In this document: in pieces, positions 42,223 to 51,321 of the stretch
How the letters are laid out: each line of letters starts with the position of its first letter
Numbering within the stretch: the first letter of the stretch is position 1
NCBI GenBank assembly: GCA_026987025.1
Contig: JALSNJ010000026.1
Location: 275,447-339,446 of the forward strand
DNA length: 64,000 nucleotides
From: Candidatus Aminicenantota bacterium
Lineage (GTDB): Bacteria > Acidobacteriota > Aminicenantia > S016-38
Direction of reading: 5' to 3'
Notes under the pieces: model-generated
The model's database searches: none
Told to the model about the DNA's origin: nothing
Seen by the model: the letters and a program-made list of their open reading frames with translations, nothing else
Translations under genes and position numbers: made by a program

Positions 42223-44538
42223 ATGGAAGGGAAATTTTACATAGGGAAAAGAAATCAAAACGGTATCTTAGGGGAAAAGCTTCTCTACAAAGCCTCCCAC
42301 CTAACCACTCACGGGGTGGTCTTCGGTATGACGGGAAGCGGAAAGACCGGGCTTTGTATAGACCTTCTGGAGGAGGCGGCCCTTGAAGGGATCCCGGTCA
42401 TTGCCATTGACCCCAAGGGGGATGTGACCAACCTGGCCCTGGTTTTTCCGGAGCTCAGACCAGAGGATTTCCTGCCCTGGGTTTCTGAAGAAGAAGCCCT
42501 GGTGAAGGGAAAAACCAGGGAAGAATACGCCAGGGAAATGGCAGATAGATGGAGGGAGGGGCTCCGGGCCTGGGACATTCCCCCTGAAAGGTTGAGGGAT
42601 TTCAGGGAAAGGGTTCAAGTGAGAATCTTCACCCCGGGCTCCACTGCAGGCCTCCTGATAAACATTGTGAGCGGCTTTGAAAAGGCCCCCTCTGACTTCC
42701 ACCAGGACCCGGAGGTGTACACGGAGAAAATTAAAAACTCCGTCTCCGCCCTTTTAAACCTACTGGGGGAAGAGGCAGATCCTCTGAAAAACCCGGCCCA
42801 TATCTTCCTTTCCACCATCATCCAGCACTTCTGGAGCAAGGGGCAGGGGCTTTCTCTGGAAAATTTAATATTGGCAGTTCAACAACCCCCCATGAGGAAA
42901 ATGGGGGTTTTTGACATAGACACTATTTTTCCCGCTCAGCAAAGGCTTTCCCTTGCCTTAAAAATGAACAATTTAGTGGCTTCTCCCAATTTCAGACTGT
43001 GGAGACAGGGACAACCCCTGGATCCTTCATCGCTTTATAGAGGGGAAGGAAAAACCCCCATCAACATTTTCTACATAGCCCACCTGTCGGAAAAGGAAAG
43101 AATGTTCTTCGTCAGCCTTCTTTTCAACGAGGTCCTTTCCTTTGTCAGGACTCTCCCCGGTTCCTCCCAGCTCAAGTACCTTCTTTACATGGATGAGATC
43201 TTCGGCTACCTACCCCCCTATCCGTATAATCCTCCTTCCAAGAATCCCCTTCTTCTTCTCCTGAAACAGGCCAGGGCCTTCGGTCTGGGACTGGTGCTGG
43301 TAACCCAAAATCCCAAGGACATAGATTACAAGGGTCTTACCAACATAGGTACATGGTTCATTGGAAGGCTCCAGGCGGAAGGGGATAGAGAGAGGGTTCT
43401 GGAGGGGCTTGAGGGAGCCATAACCTCCCAGGGAATCGAACTGAACCGTTCGCAACTGGCGAAGATCCTTCAGGGGCTATCTGCCAGAGATTTTCTCCTT
43501 CACGATGCCAGGGGAGAAGGCCCCACAATTTTCAAAACCAGGTGGGCCATGTCCTATCTGGCTGGCCCCCTCACCCGCCGTCAAATAAAAAGCCTGAACA
43601 AGGGGAAAAAGTCCGGGAAGCCCCCTGAAAAAAAGCGAAGACCCCAGGGGAATTATCTTTCCTACCCACCTTCCCCTCCCGCCGGTCTGGAAACCCTTTT
43701 TGAGGATACCCAAAACCCCAATCCAGTTTACTCTCCCTACCTTCTGGCTTCCGTGGAACTCCTCTTTGATGAACCTAAATGGGGCTTTTATTACAGGGAA
43801 AGGCTTCGCATCGTCTCAGACTTTCAGGGGGAAAGCATTGAAGAATTTGAAGGGGAACTTCGGAGCTCACCTGAGGAAGGAGCCCGATTCCTGCCATTCC
43901 CCTCTCCCCTGACGATTAAAGCGCTGAACTGCTGGAGAAAGAAGATAAAGGAGAGGCTTCTGGCCACAAAAAAAATAACCCTTTATAGAAACCCATCCCT
44001 CAAGTTGGTGAGTCAGGTGGAGGAGGATAGAGAAGCCTTTGAAATCAGATGCAGGGAGGCAGCCCAGGGAAGGCTGAGGCGGGAGCTTGAAAAAATCAAG
44101 GAGAAATACGCCCGCAGGCTTCAGGCCCTGGAGGGAAGGCTCCACACTGCCCAGGCCCGCCTGGAAGGAATGCAGGCCCGCTACAGGGGTAGGATGGCGG
44201 AGGAAGCCCTTTCCATAGGAGAAATACTCCTGGGTCTGGCGATGGGGAGGAAACCCACCACGGTTCTTACCAGAACTGCCCGAAAACGAAGAATGACCGC
44301 TGAGGCCAGGCATAAGATTGAAGGCATCCGGGAAAGAATTGAGGACTTAAAGGAAAGGATCTCCCTTCTACAGCAGGAAATGGAAAGGGAAGAGGAATTG
44401 GCCCGGGAAAAATACGCCCGGATGGCAGAAAACATCCAGGAGCGTACTGTAAACCTTGAAAGAAACGATATACTGATTTCAGACCTCCTTCTGGTCTGGC
44501 TTGAGGAACCGGGAGGAATAGCTACAGAGGCCCTTTAA
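42223..44538 (+). CDS. HerA/VirB4-like P-loop ATPase
   Basis: The 771-residue protein has Walker A GMTGSGKT (35-42), IAIDPKGDVTNLAL after it, Walker B LLYMDEIFGYLPP (about 322), and LVLVTQNPKDIDYKGLTNIG as a sensor stretch, the layout of HerA/FtsK-type DNA or protein pumps. A long coiled coil (about 620-760), rich in Arg, Lys and Glu, closes the protein. It lies 9 nt after comEC and may share its transcript. The last 60 nt overlap nth on the other strand. Role unknown; DNA processing is a guess from fold and neighbours. Confidence 0.8.
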   Translation: MEGKFYIGKRNQNGILGEKLLYKASHLTTHGVVFGMTGSGKTGLCIDLLEEAALEGIPVIAIDPKGDVTNLALVFPELRPEDFLPWVSEEEALVKGKTREEYAREMADRWREGLRAWDIPPERLRDFRERVQVRIFTPGSTAGLLINIVSGFEKAPSDFHQDPEVYTEKIKNSVSALLNLLGEEADPLKNPAHIFLSTIIQHFWSKGQGLSLENLILAVQQPPMRKMGVFDIDTIFPAQQRLSLALKMNNLVASPNFRLWRQGQPLDPSSLYRGEGKTPINIFYIAHLSEKERMFFVSLLFNEVLSFVRTLPGSSQLKYLLYMDEIFGYLPPYPYNPPSKNPLLLLLKQARAFGLGLVLVTQNPKDIDYKGLTNIGTWFIGRLQAEGDRERVLEGLEGAITSQGIELNRSQLAKILQGLSARDFLLHDARGEGPTIFKTRWAMSYLAGPLTRRQIKSLNKGKKSGKPPEKKRRPQGNYLSYPPSPPAGLETLFEDTQNPNPVYSPYLLASVELLFDEPKWGFYYRERLRIVSDFQGESIEEFEGELRSSPEEGARFLPFPSPLTIKALNCWRKKIKERLLATKKITLYRNPSLKLVSQVEEDREAFEIRCREAAQGRLRRELEKIKEKYARRLQALEGRLHTAQARLEGMQARYRGRMAEEALSIGEILLGLAMGRKPTTVLTRTARKRRMTAEARHKIEGIRERIEDLKERISLLQQEMEREEELAREKYARMAENIQERTVNLERNDILISDLLLVWLEEPGGIATEAL

Positions 44539-45135
44539 AGGGCATTCCTTACATCTTGGTTTCGGCCTGCAATACTTTCTGCCCAACTCTATAAGAAGTA
44601 GGTGAAACTCCCTTTTTATCTCGTCCGGAACTTTTTTGTTCAACTCCTCTTGGACCTTTTCCCGGGTTTTTCCCCTTACCAACGGGATCCTGTTTGAAAC
44701 CCTGAAGATGTGCGTATCCACGGGGAAATAGGGATGACCCAGGGAGAAAAGGCTAACCACCGCGGCGGTTTTAGGACCCACCCCTTTAAGGGAAAGGAGA
44801 AATCTATAGGCCTCCTCTCCCTTGAGGGGAATATTGAGGGAACCGAATTCCTCCCTTAACTTCCTTAAGACCTGCTTTATGCTCCGGGCCTTCTGCCTGT
44901 AAAGGCCGGCGGGTTTTATGGCCTCCTCTATTTCCTCTACGGAAGCCTCCTCCAGGTCCTCCATTTTCGGGAACCTTTCCCTTAATCTCTTCCAGGCCAG
45001 ATCCCTATTTCTATCAGAAGTATTCTGGGAAAGTACCGTGAGAACCAGCTCCTCCGCCGGGGAAAGTTTTTCCTTGGCCGGAAGGGAAAATTCCTTCCGC
45101 AAAATATCGTAAATTTTCTCAATTTTCTCCTTCAT
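44479..45135 (-). CDS. nth: Endonuclease III
   Basis: The 218-residue protein has the helix-hairpin-helix LKGVGPKTA with catalytic K122, catalytic D140 in FPVDTHIFRV and a C-terminal 4Fe-4S site, C-x5-C-x2-C-x5-C. It excises oxidised pyrimidines and cuts at abasic sites. The C-terminus (last 20 codons) is encoded in DNA shared with the convergent ATPase gene. TATAAT lies 9 nt before the ATG without a Shine-Dalgarno. Confidence 0.94.
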   Translation of the reverse strand: MKEKIEKIYDILRKEFSLPAKEKLSPAEELVLTVLSQNTSDRNRDLAWKRLRERFPKMEDLEEASVEEIEEAIKPAGLYRQKARSIKQVLRKLREEFGSLNIPLKGEEAYRFLLSLKGVGPKTAAVVSLFSLGHPYFPVDTHIFRVSNRIPLVRGKTREKVQEELNKKVPDEIKREFHLLLIELGRKYCRPKPRCKECPLKGLCSYSSRFLKPDQKEV

Positions 45136-45141
45136 TATTCA

Positions 45142-45155
45142 GGAATTATAATTCC
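45142..45155. promoter_or_regulatory. Perfect 14-bp palindrome with -10 boxes on both strands
   Basis: GGAATTATAATTCC equals its reverse complement. It contains TATAAT on the plus strand (45147-45152) and on the minus strand (45145-45150). The minus box is placed for a leaderless nth transcript. It could also be an operator between nth and the divergent LolA-like gene. Confidence 0.4.
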
Positions 45156-45204
45156 AAAACAAAACCGGGAAAAATTCGTATAAGTTTGAGAAAGGAGGTG
45201 AGTT

Positions 45205-45906
45205 ATGAAAAAGGCTTTGATTTTCCTTTTAAGTTTGAGCCTTCTCTCTGCTGTAACCCTTCAGGATGTACTCAAAAAGAACTATCAGGCCAAGGGAGGA
45301 CTTGAAAAACTCAAGGCCATCAAGACCATCCACGCTGTGGGCAAGGTGATGGCCCAAGGAATGGAAATGCCCTTTGAAACCTGGGTAAAAATGCCCAATA
45401 AGATGAGGATGGAGACCACCGTCCAGGGACAAAAAATGGTTCAGGCCTACGACGGGAAAACCGCCTGGTGGATAATGCCCATGATAAGCCCGGAGCCCCA
45501 GCCCATGCCCCCTCAGCAGGCGGAGCAGTTCAAGGAGCAGAACTGGTTCAAGGATCCCCTGGTCTATTACAAAGAGCTCGGTTATAAGGTGGAGCTTCTG
45601 GGGGAAGGAGATTTTGAGGGAAATCCTGTATATAAGGTTAAGGTAAACAAGACCAACGGAGACATACTCATTTATTATCTGGATAAAGAAACAGGTCTGG
45701 AGTTGAAGATGGACTTTCACGGAAAGAAGCAGGGAAGGGAGCTCAACGGGGAGACGGTCTTCGGGGATTACAATCAGGTGAATGGGATAACCCTGCCCTT
45801 CTACATTGAAACCAGGGTTGGGGGCAAGACGGTCAGCCAGGTCACCATAAGCAAAATAGAAATAAACCTTCCCGTGGACGATTCCATCTTCAAAATGAAA
45901 AAATAG
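45205..45906 (+). CDS. Exported LolA-like outer-membrane lipoprotein-sorting protein
   Basis: The 233-residue protein has a signal peptide (about 1-16, MKKALIFLLSLSLLSA) and a LolA/LppX-type half-barrel: KNYQAKGGLEKLKAIKTIH, then AYDGKTAWW, YKVKVNKTNGDILIYYLDKE and FGDYNQVNGITLPFYIET. Such proteins bind lipid or lipoprotein acyl chains in the periplasm. AAAGGAGGTG precedes the ATG. It is 9 nt before the Asp-box protein gene and probably co-transcribed. Confidence 0.75.
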   Translation: MKKALIFLLSLSLLSAVTLQDVLKKNYQAKGGLEKLKAIKTIHAVGKVMAQGMEMPFETWVKMPNKMRMETTVQGQKMVQAYDGKTAWWIMPMISPEPQPMPPQQAEQFKEQNWFKDPLVYYKELGYKVELLGEGDFEGNPVYKVKVNKTNGDILIYYLDKETGLELKMDFHGKKQGRELNGETVFGDYNQVNGITLPFYIETRVGGKTVSQVTISKIEINLPVDDSIFKMKK

Positions 45907-45915
45907 GAGGCGGCG

Positions 45916-48900
45916 GTGAGAAAGAGGTTTTTCCTTCTCCTCGTCCCCCTTTTACTCTGGGCAGGAGGAAGGCTTACCTTCACAGGTCTTCGGCCCAGAA
46001 GCATAGGTCCAGCGGTGATGGGAGGTAGAATAACCGCCATAGACTCCCCCTCTTCAGACCCAAAGACCATATATGTGGGAACCGCCGGGGGAGGCGTGTG
46101 GAAAAGCGTGGACGGAGGGATAACCTTCAGGCCCATATTTGACGACTTCACCCAATCCATAGGCTCCATTACAGTGGACCCAAACAACCCCCAGATCGTT
46201 TGGGTGGGAACCGGGGAATGCAATGTAAGAAACAGCGTCTCGGTAGGAACAGGTCTTTACAAAAGCGAGGACGGCGGAATTACATGGAAGTTTGTGGGCT
46301 TCAAGGAGAGCGAGAGGATCGCTAAGGTGGTGGTAAAGCCCGGGGATTCCAGCACCGTTTATGTCTGCGTGCTGGGGCACCTTTGGAACGACCACAAGGA
46401 AAGGGGGGTGTATAAAACCACCGACGGGGGAAAGACCTGGAAGAAGGTTCTCTATGTAAACGAAAGGACGGGATGCGCTGACCTTGAAATAGACCACCAG
46501 GAACCCGATGTTCTCTACGCCTCCATGTGGGAATTCCGTCGTCTTCCATGGTTCTTCACCTCCGGAGGACCGGGGAGCGGACTTTACAGGAGCAAGGACG
46601 GGGGAAAGACCTGGAAGAAAATACACAAAGGGCTGGCTAAGCCCCCCTATGGAAGGATAGCCATAGCCATTGCTCCCTCCAGACCCCAGACCCTCTACGC
46701 CACCGTGGAGGCCAAGGAAGGGGGTGGGCTTTACCGAAGCGACGACATGGGAGAAAACTGGGTAAAGGTGAACGACACCATCTTCGTGAAAATGAGGCCC
46801 TTCTACTTCTCCAACCTGGTGGTTTCCCCCAGGGACCACAGAACCCTTTATGTGGCCGGACTGACCCTGGTAAAGAGCAGGGACGGGGGAAGGTCCTTTG
46901 ACTTCGTCTGGGGCTCGGTTCATTCGGACATCCATCCCATCTGGGTGGACCCCAAGGACCCCGATAGAATAATCCTCGGCTCCGACGGAGGGATTTACAT
47001 ATCCTACAACGGGGGCGGAACCTTCCGCTTCGCCAACAACCTCCCGGTCTCCCAGTTCTATCATGTCTACTACGACATGGCTCAGCCCTACAATGTCTAC
47101 GGAGGGCTTCAGGACAACGGGGCATGGTATGGACCCTCCAGGAAGTACGGCGGCCCTTTAACCAACAGGGACTGGAAGAACATAGGAATAGGGGACGGCT
47201 TCTATGTATTCCCCCATCCCAAGGACCCGGACATCGTTTACTACTCGTGGCAGGAGGGAAATCTGGTTCGCTACAACCGCAGGACCAAGGAGGCCCGGGA
47301 TATAAAGCCCATGCCCACAGACCCTTCGGAGCCCAAATATCGGTTCAACTGGAACGCCGCCGTAGCCCTCTCGCACCACCACCCCAACACCATATATATA
47401 GGGGCCCAGTTCCTCTTCCGCTCCAGGGATATGGGGGAGACCTGGGAGAAGATCTCCCCGGACCTTACCACCAACGACCCGGAAAAACAAAGACAGGAGA
47501 AATCAGGAGGGATAACCAGGGATGTAACAGGGGCCGAGAACCACTGCACCATAGTAAGCATTTCAGAAAGCCCCCTGGACGAGAATATCATCTGGGTGGG
47601 CACCGACGACGGAAACCTGCAGCTCACTAAGGACGGGGGAAAACACTGGGTGAACCTGGTTAAAAACATTCCCGGCCTTCCTCCCCACACCTGGGTATCC
47701 TCCGTAGAGGCCAGCCACTTTAATCCCGCAGTAGCTTACGTCACCTTTGACGGACACAGAACCGGAGATATGAGACCCTATGTTTACAAAACCGAGGACT
47801 TCGGAAAAACCTGGGTAAAGCTCTCCGGCCCGGAAATTGAGGGGTACTGCCATGTTATAAGGGAGGACCTGAAGAACCCAAACCTTCTATTCCTGGGGAC
47901 GGAGTTTGGCCTTTACATATCAGTAGACGGGGGAGAAAGCTGGAGCAAGGTCAAGGAGATGCCCCCGGTGGCGGTCCGGGATATTGCGGTCCACCCCAGG
48001 GATGCGGACCTGATCCTGGCCACCCACGGAAGGGGAATAATGATAATAGATGATATAACGCCGCTGAGGGCCCTGACCCCCAAGGTGCTCCAGAGCGAAG
48101 CTGCTGTTTTGCCCTCCCGCCCAGCCATCCAAAGGATAACCGCCTGGGAACAGGACTTTCCCGGAGATGCCCAGTTCTACGGTGAAAACTTCACCGACGG
48201 GCTCTACATAAGTTATTACCTTAAAAGAAGACATATCTTCGGACATCTGAAGGTTGAAATAGTGGACGAGAAGGGAAAGGTGATAAAAACCCTTCCGGCC
48301 ACCAAGAGCAAAGGCCTTAACAGAATTTACTGGAACATGAGGCTTAAACCTCCTAAGGCTCCCAGGGGAGCGGGCCTCATGGTCTTCGCCCCCTTCGGTC
48401 CCATGATAGACGAGGGGAAATACAGGGTAAGGTTGATAAAGGGTAAAAAGGTATTTGAGGGGGAAATTCTGGTGCTTCCGGATCCCCTGGCCGGCCACAC
48501 CAGGGCGGAAAGGCTGGACAGGAAAGCCCTGATAAAGGACCTTTACTCCCTGCTGGAGGAGGCCTCGGACTTCCTCAACAGGCTAAAGAGGTTAAAGGAG
48601 AAGGCTGAAAAGCTCTCTAAAAAAACCAGGGGGAAGCTCAGCCGTCAGCTAAAAGAGCTTTCGGATAAGCTCTGGAGGCTTCACGGCGAGATAATAAATC
48701 ACGAAGGAATGATGGCCGGGGCCAGGCTTTACGAAAACATAATGGGCCTTTACAGCTCGGTTATATCTTACGGGGGAAGACCCACCCGGGCCCAGAAGGC
48801 CTACTCAGAAGTTCTCAGGAAGAAGTTCCAGAAGAAGAAAAGGGAAGCTGAAAGGCTGCTGAAGGAACTGCCGAAAATAAACAAAAAGCTAAAAAAGAAA

Positions 48901-48924
48901 AAACTTCCAGTCCTGGAATTTTGA
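45916..48924 (+). CDS. Large exported Asp-box/VPS10-like beta-propeller protein
   Basis: The 1002-residue protein starts at a GTG after GGAGGCG. A signal peptide (about 1-18) is followed by at least eight Asp-box motifs of the form S-x-D-G-G-x-T-W (YKSEDGGITW, YKTTDGGKTW, YRSKDGGKTW, FRSRDMGETW, YISVDGGESW), giving one or two sortilin/BNR-type propellers (about 25-720). A beta domain (about 750-860) and a basic coiled coil (about 865-1002) follow. Proteins like this are annotated as 'glycosyl hydrolase, VPS10 domain', but no catalytic residues are evident. Probably periplasmic or surface-exposed. Confidence 0.8.
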   Translation: MRKRFFLLLVPLLLWAGGRLTFTGLRPRSIGPAVMGGRITAIDSPSSDPKTIYVGTAGGGVWKSVDGGITFRPIFDDFTQSIGSITVDPNNPQIVWVGTGECNVRNSVSVGTGLYKSEDGGITWKFVGFKESERIAKVVVKPGDSSTVYVCVLGHLWNDHKERGVYKTTDGGKTWKKVLYVNERTGCADLEIDHQEPDVLYASMWEFRRLPWFFTSGGPGSGLYRSKDGGKTWKKIHKGLAKPPYGRIAIAIAPSRPQTLYATVEAKEGGGLYRSDDMGENWVKVNDTIFVKMRPFYFSNLVVSPRDHRTLYVAGLTLVKSRDGGRSFDFVWGSVHSDIHPIWVDPKDPDRIILGSDGGIYISYNGGGTFRFANNLPVSQFYHVYYDMAQPYNVYGGLQDNGAWYGPSRKYGGPLTNRDWKNIGIGDGFYVFPHPKDPDIVYYSWQEGNLVRYNRRTKEARDIKPMPTDPSEPKYRFNWNAAVALSHHHPNTIYIGAQFLFRSRDMGETWEKISPDLTTNDPEKQRQEKSGGITRDVTGAENHCTIVSISESPLDENIIWVGTDDGNLQLTKDGGKHWVNLVKNIPGLPPHTWVSSVEASHFNPAVAYVTFDGHRTGDMRPYVYKTEDFGKTWVKLSGPEIEGYCHVIREDLKNPNLLFLGTEFGLYISVDGGESWSKVKEMPPVAVRDIAVHPRDADLILATHGRGIMIIDDITPLRALTPKVLQSEAAVLPSRPAIQRITAWEQDFPGDAQFYGENFTDGLYISYYLKRRHIFGHLKVEIVDEKGKVIKTLPATKSKGLNRIYWNMRLKPPKAPRGAGLMVFAPFGPMIDEGKYRVRLIKGKKVFEGEILVLPDPLAGHTRAERLDRKALIKDLYSLLEEASDFLNRLKRLKEKAEKLSKKTRGKLSRQLKELSDKLWRLHGEIINHEGMMAGARLYENIMGLYSSVISYGGRPTRAQKAYSEVLRKKFQKKKREAERLLKELPKINKKLKKKKLPVLEF

Positions 48925-48930
48925 ACGGAG

Positions 48931-48957
48931 GGAGGGGGTATTTCCCCCTCCTTTTTT
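48931..48957 (+). terminator. Rho-independent terminator
   Basis: GGAGGGGG (48931-48938) and CCCCCTCC (48944-48951) form a perfect 8-bp stem with a 5-nt loop, followed by six T. It ends the Asp-box gene and abuts the stop of the convergent phosphatase gene at 48956. Confidence 0.9.
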
Positions 48958-50188
48958 AAATCTTCTTCAGGATAAAGAAAGTCAGGTCGTCGGATACCTC
49001 ATAAAACTTGGACAGGGTGGTAAGCAATCTTTTCCCGATTTCCTCGGGGGGAAGTTCCCTCAGTTCCTGGACCATTCTCCTGAGCCTTTCCCTTCCCAGT
49101 TCCCGGCCGTCCAGGAAGGTGGCCTCGCTGAGTCCGTCGGTATACATGAACAGGAGATCACCGGGGCCCATTCTCTCCTCCCCGGTGGAATAGGGAACAT
49201 CCGCCACCCCCAGCACCAACCCTCCCTCGTTAAGTTCCATGACCTCCCCGTTCTCTCTAACCAGCAGCGGTGGATTGTGCCCTGCATTGGAGTAGAGGAG
49301 CCTTCCATCGGGTTGGAGCTCTGCAGCGAAAAAGGTCACGAAAACAGGGCCTTCCCGCAAACCTCCTTCCATTAAACTCCTGTTGAGAATTGCGAGGAGT
49401 TCTCCCAGGGTTCCGGAGAAAAATTTAACCAGGGTCTTCAAGGATGCCTGAAGATTGGCCATCACCAGGGCCGCAGGAATCCCCTTTCCCGCCACATCCC
49501 CTATGGCTACCAGGGAAGACTTCCCTCTCTCAAAGACATCGTAATAATCTCCCCCCACCTCGTGGGAAGGGATGCTGCGGGCAAAGGCCTGATAACCGTT
49601 TATTTTGACCTGCCCGGGAAGGAGGCTCATTTGAATGCCCCGGGCTATCTCCAGCTCCCTTTCTAACCTCTGTCTTTTGAGAATTTCCCTGTGAAAAAGA
49701 ATGTTCTCATAGGCCAGGAGGGTTATTTGATAAAGGGCCCTTATGTAATTAAGGGTATCCTGACTTAAAGGGCCGCAGGAAAGGGCCAGGAAATTCTCTT
49801 TAAGGCTGAGGAAGTGTTCTATTCCCCTCTCCTTTAAGAAAAGGGCTGTCTCCTCGGAGGCGAAGGAAAGATCTATTACCATGTTAAGGCCGAGCCCCTC
49901 CAGCAGGCGCCGGATTCCGGTAGATTCCTTCTCCAATTTTTCCCTGAGCTCCGGCGCCAGCTCAAAGCCTTTCCAAAGGACGAAGACCCTGTTAAGGGTT
50001 TTGATCCTGAGCACAGCCCTGGGGGAACCTATCTGGCCCATAACAGCTGAAAGAAAGGCCCTGAAAACTCTTTCCTCATCCAGTATTTTTATGATTTGAC
50101 GGGCGTATTGCAGGAAGTTCTCCAGCTCATATTCCTTGAGCTGAAGAGCCCTCCTCAGCTCCTGAATCTCCTTGTTATCCGCCACCAA
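48956..50188 (-). CDS. SpoIIE/RsbU-type PP2C serine phosphatase
   Basis: The 410-residue protein starts at a TTG (GTG at 50185 is an alternative) inside the upstream kinase gene. Residues about 10-165 hold a coiled coil and a GAF-like sensory domain. The linker LERELEIARGIQMSLLPGQV leads to the SpoIIE phosphatase domain (about 195-410) with EVGGDYYDVF, VAIGDVAGKGIPAAL, FFAAELQPDG, YSNAGHNPPLLV and LFMYTDGLSEA. It should dephosphorylate the STAS protein encoded two genes upstream. Confidence 0.9.
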   Translation of the reverse strand: MVADNKEIQELRRALQLKEYELENFLQYARQIIKILDEERVFRAFLSAVMGQIGSPRAVLRIKTLNRVFVLWKGFELAPELREKLEKESTGIRRLLEGLGLNMVIDLSFASEETALFLKERGIEHFLSLKENFLALSCGPLSQDTLNYIRALYQITLLAYENILFHREILKRQRLERELEIARGIQMSLLPGQVKINGYQAFARSIPSHEVGGDYYDVFERGKSSLVAIGDVAGKGIPAALVMANLQASLKTLVKFFSGTLGELLAILNRSLMEGGLREGPVFVTFFAAELQPDGRLLYSNAGHNPPLLVRENGEVMELNEGGLVLGVADVPYSTGEERMGPGDLLFMYTDGLSEATFLDGRELGRERLRRMVQELRELPPEEIGKRLLTTLSKFYEVSDDLTFFILKKI

Positions 50189-50565
50189 TTTTTACCTCCC
50201 CTGTATCCATATTCCAGCTCGTCCGCTATCTTCCTAACGATCTCCAGCCCCAGGCCCCTTCCTTTCCTTTCCTTTATCTTCCTTTCCAGGTCAAATTCCA
50301 CCTCCGGGATTTTAACCCTCTTTCCACCGAAGGAAAACTCCACCCTTATCAAATCCCGGTTTATTTCCCATAATATAGAGATTTCCCCTCCCTTCTCTTC
50401 GTAGGAATGCTCTATTATATTGGCCATTATCTCCTGAACCGCTAAGGGAAATATGGCTAAAGCCCTTTCGTCGGAGGAAAAGAGCTCCACCAGTTTTTCA
50501 GTGAGATAGAAAACAGGTCCCAGAAATTCGTAGCTGGCAGGCACCTTAAGTTTAACTTTGTTCAT
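50155..50565 (-). CDS. RsbW-type anti-sigma factor / serine kinase
   Basis: The ATG at 50565 (MNKVKLKVPA) fits homologues; an ATG at 50682 would read through the STAS gene. The 136-residue protein is a GHKL ATPase with N-box QEIMANIIEHSY and G-box GRGLGLEIVRKIADE. It would phosphorylate the STAS antagonist and hold a sigma factor or other target. It overlaps STAS by 14 nt and the phosphatase by 34 nt. The sigma partner is not in the window. Confidence 0.87.
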   Translation of the reverse strand: MNKVKLKVPASYEFLGPVFYLTEKLVELFSSDERALAIFPLAVQEIMANIIEHSYEEKGGEISILWEINRDLIRVEFSFGGKRVKIPEVEFDLERKIKERKGRGLGLEIVRKIADELEYGYRGGKNWWRITRRFRS

Positions 50566-50902
50566 CAACAAAGACCCTGAGGGCGGCCCCAATATCCGGG
50601 AAAAACCTATAAATCCTGGTAAAACCCAGAAGGTCAAAGATCTGATAAACCCTGGAGGTGGTGCAACAAATGACCAGGTCACCCCCCTTTTCCCTTATCT
50701 CCTCAATGTGCCCTATGAGCACACCAAGTCCCGCCGAGGAAATGTATTCCAGCTCGGAGCAATCAAGAATTATTTTAACCCTTCCTTCCTTTATATTTCT
50801 CTCCAGCTCCCTTTCAAAATCGTCCACGGTCAGGGGGTCTATCCTTCCCCTGGGCCGGAGAAAAACCACCCCCTGACTTATCTCAGTCTTTACCTCAAGC
50901 AT
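50552..50902 (-). CDS. STAS-domain anti-sigma-factor antagonist
   Basis: The 116-residue protein has the single STAS fold, GRIDPLTVDDFERELE, with the phosphorylation site at S55 or S56 in LEYISSAGLGVL. It forms a partner-switching trio with the kinase and the phosphatase downstream. Its start overlaps the ndk end by 8 nt. Confidence 0.9.
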   Translation of the reverse strand: MLEVKTEISQGVVFLRPRGRIDPLTVDDFERELERNIKEGRVKIILDCSELEYISSAGLGVLIGHIEEIREKGGDLVICCTTSRVYQIFDLLGFTRIYRFFPDIGAALRVFVDEQS

Positions 50903-51311
50903 GAAGCTCCATCCCGGAGAAGAAAAAGCTTATCTCAAAGGAGGCGGAGGAGGAAGAATCTGAACCGTGAACCGCGTTCCTCTGAATATCTGTTCCAAAG
51001 GCTTTCCTTATGGTTCCCTCCTGGGCCTTGGCCGGATCCGTAGCCCCCATGAGAAGCCTCCACCGGGAGATGGCCTTCTCCCCCTCCAGAACCATCACCA
51101 CCACAGGACCGCTGGACATGTAGGAAGTAAGCTCATGGAAGAAAAATTTGCCCCTGTGGACATAATAAAAGCCCTCGGCCTGCTCCTTGGTAAGCCTTAC
51201 CATCTTCATAGCCGTTATTTTAAGACCTGCTTCCTCTATCCTGGATATGATTTTGCCCACAAGGCCCCTCTCCACTATCTCGGGCTTGATGATTGCCAAG
51301 GTTCTTTCCAT
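50895..51311 (-). CDS. ndk: Nucleoside diphosphate kinase
   Basis: The 138-residue protein is standard length. It starts ERTLAIIKPEIVERGLVGKI, has phosphohistidine H115 in RNAVHGSDS and the family signature around it. It balances nucleoside triphosphates at the expense of ATP. A Shine-Dalgarno (AAAGGAGGTTAA) precedes the ATG, 10 nt after the EndoQ stop. Confidence 0.95.
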   Translation of the reverse strand: MERTLAIIKPEIVERGLVGKIISRIEEAGLKITAMKMVRLTKEQAEGFYYVHRGKFFFHELTSYMSSGPVVVMVLEGEKAISRWRLLMGATDPAKAQEGTIRKAFGTDIQRNAVHGSDSSSSASFEISFFFSGMELHA

Positions 51312-51321
51312 TTAACCTCCT

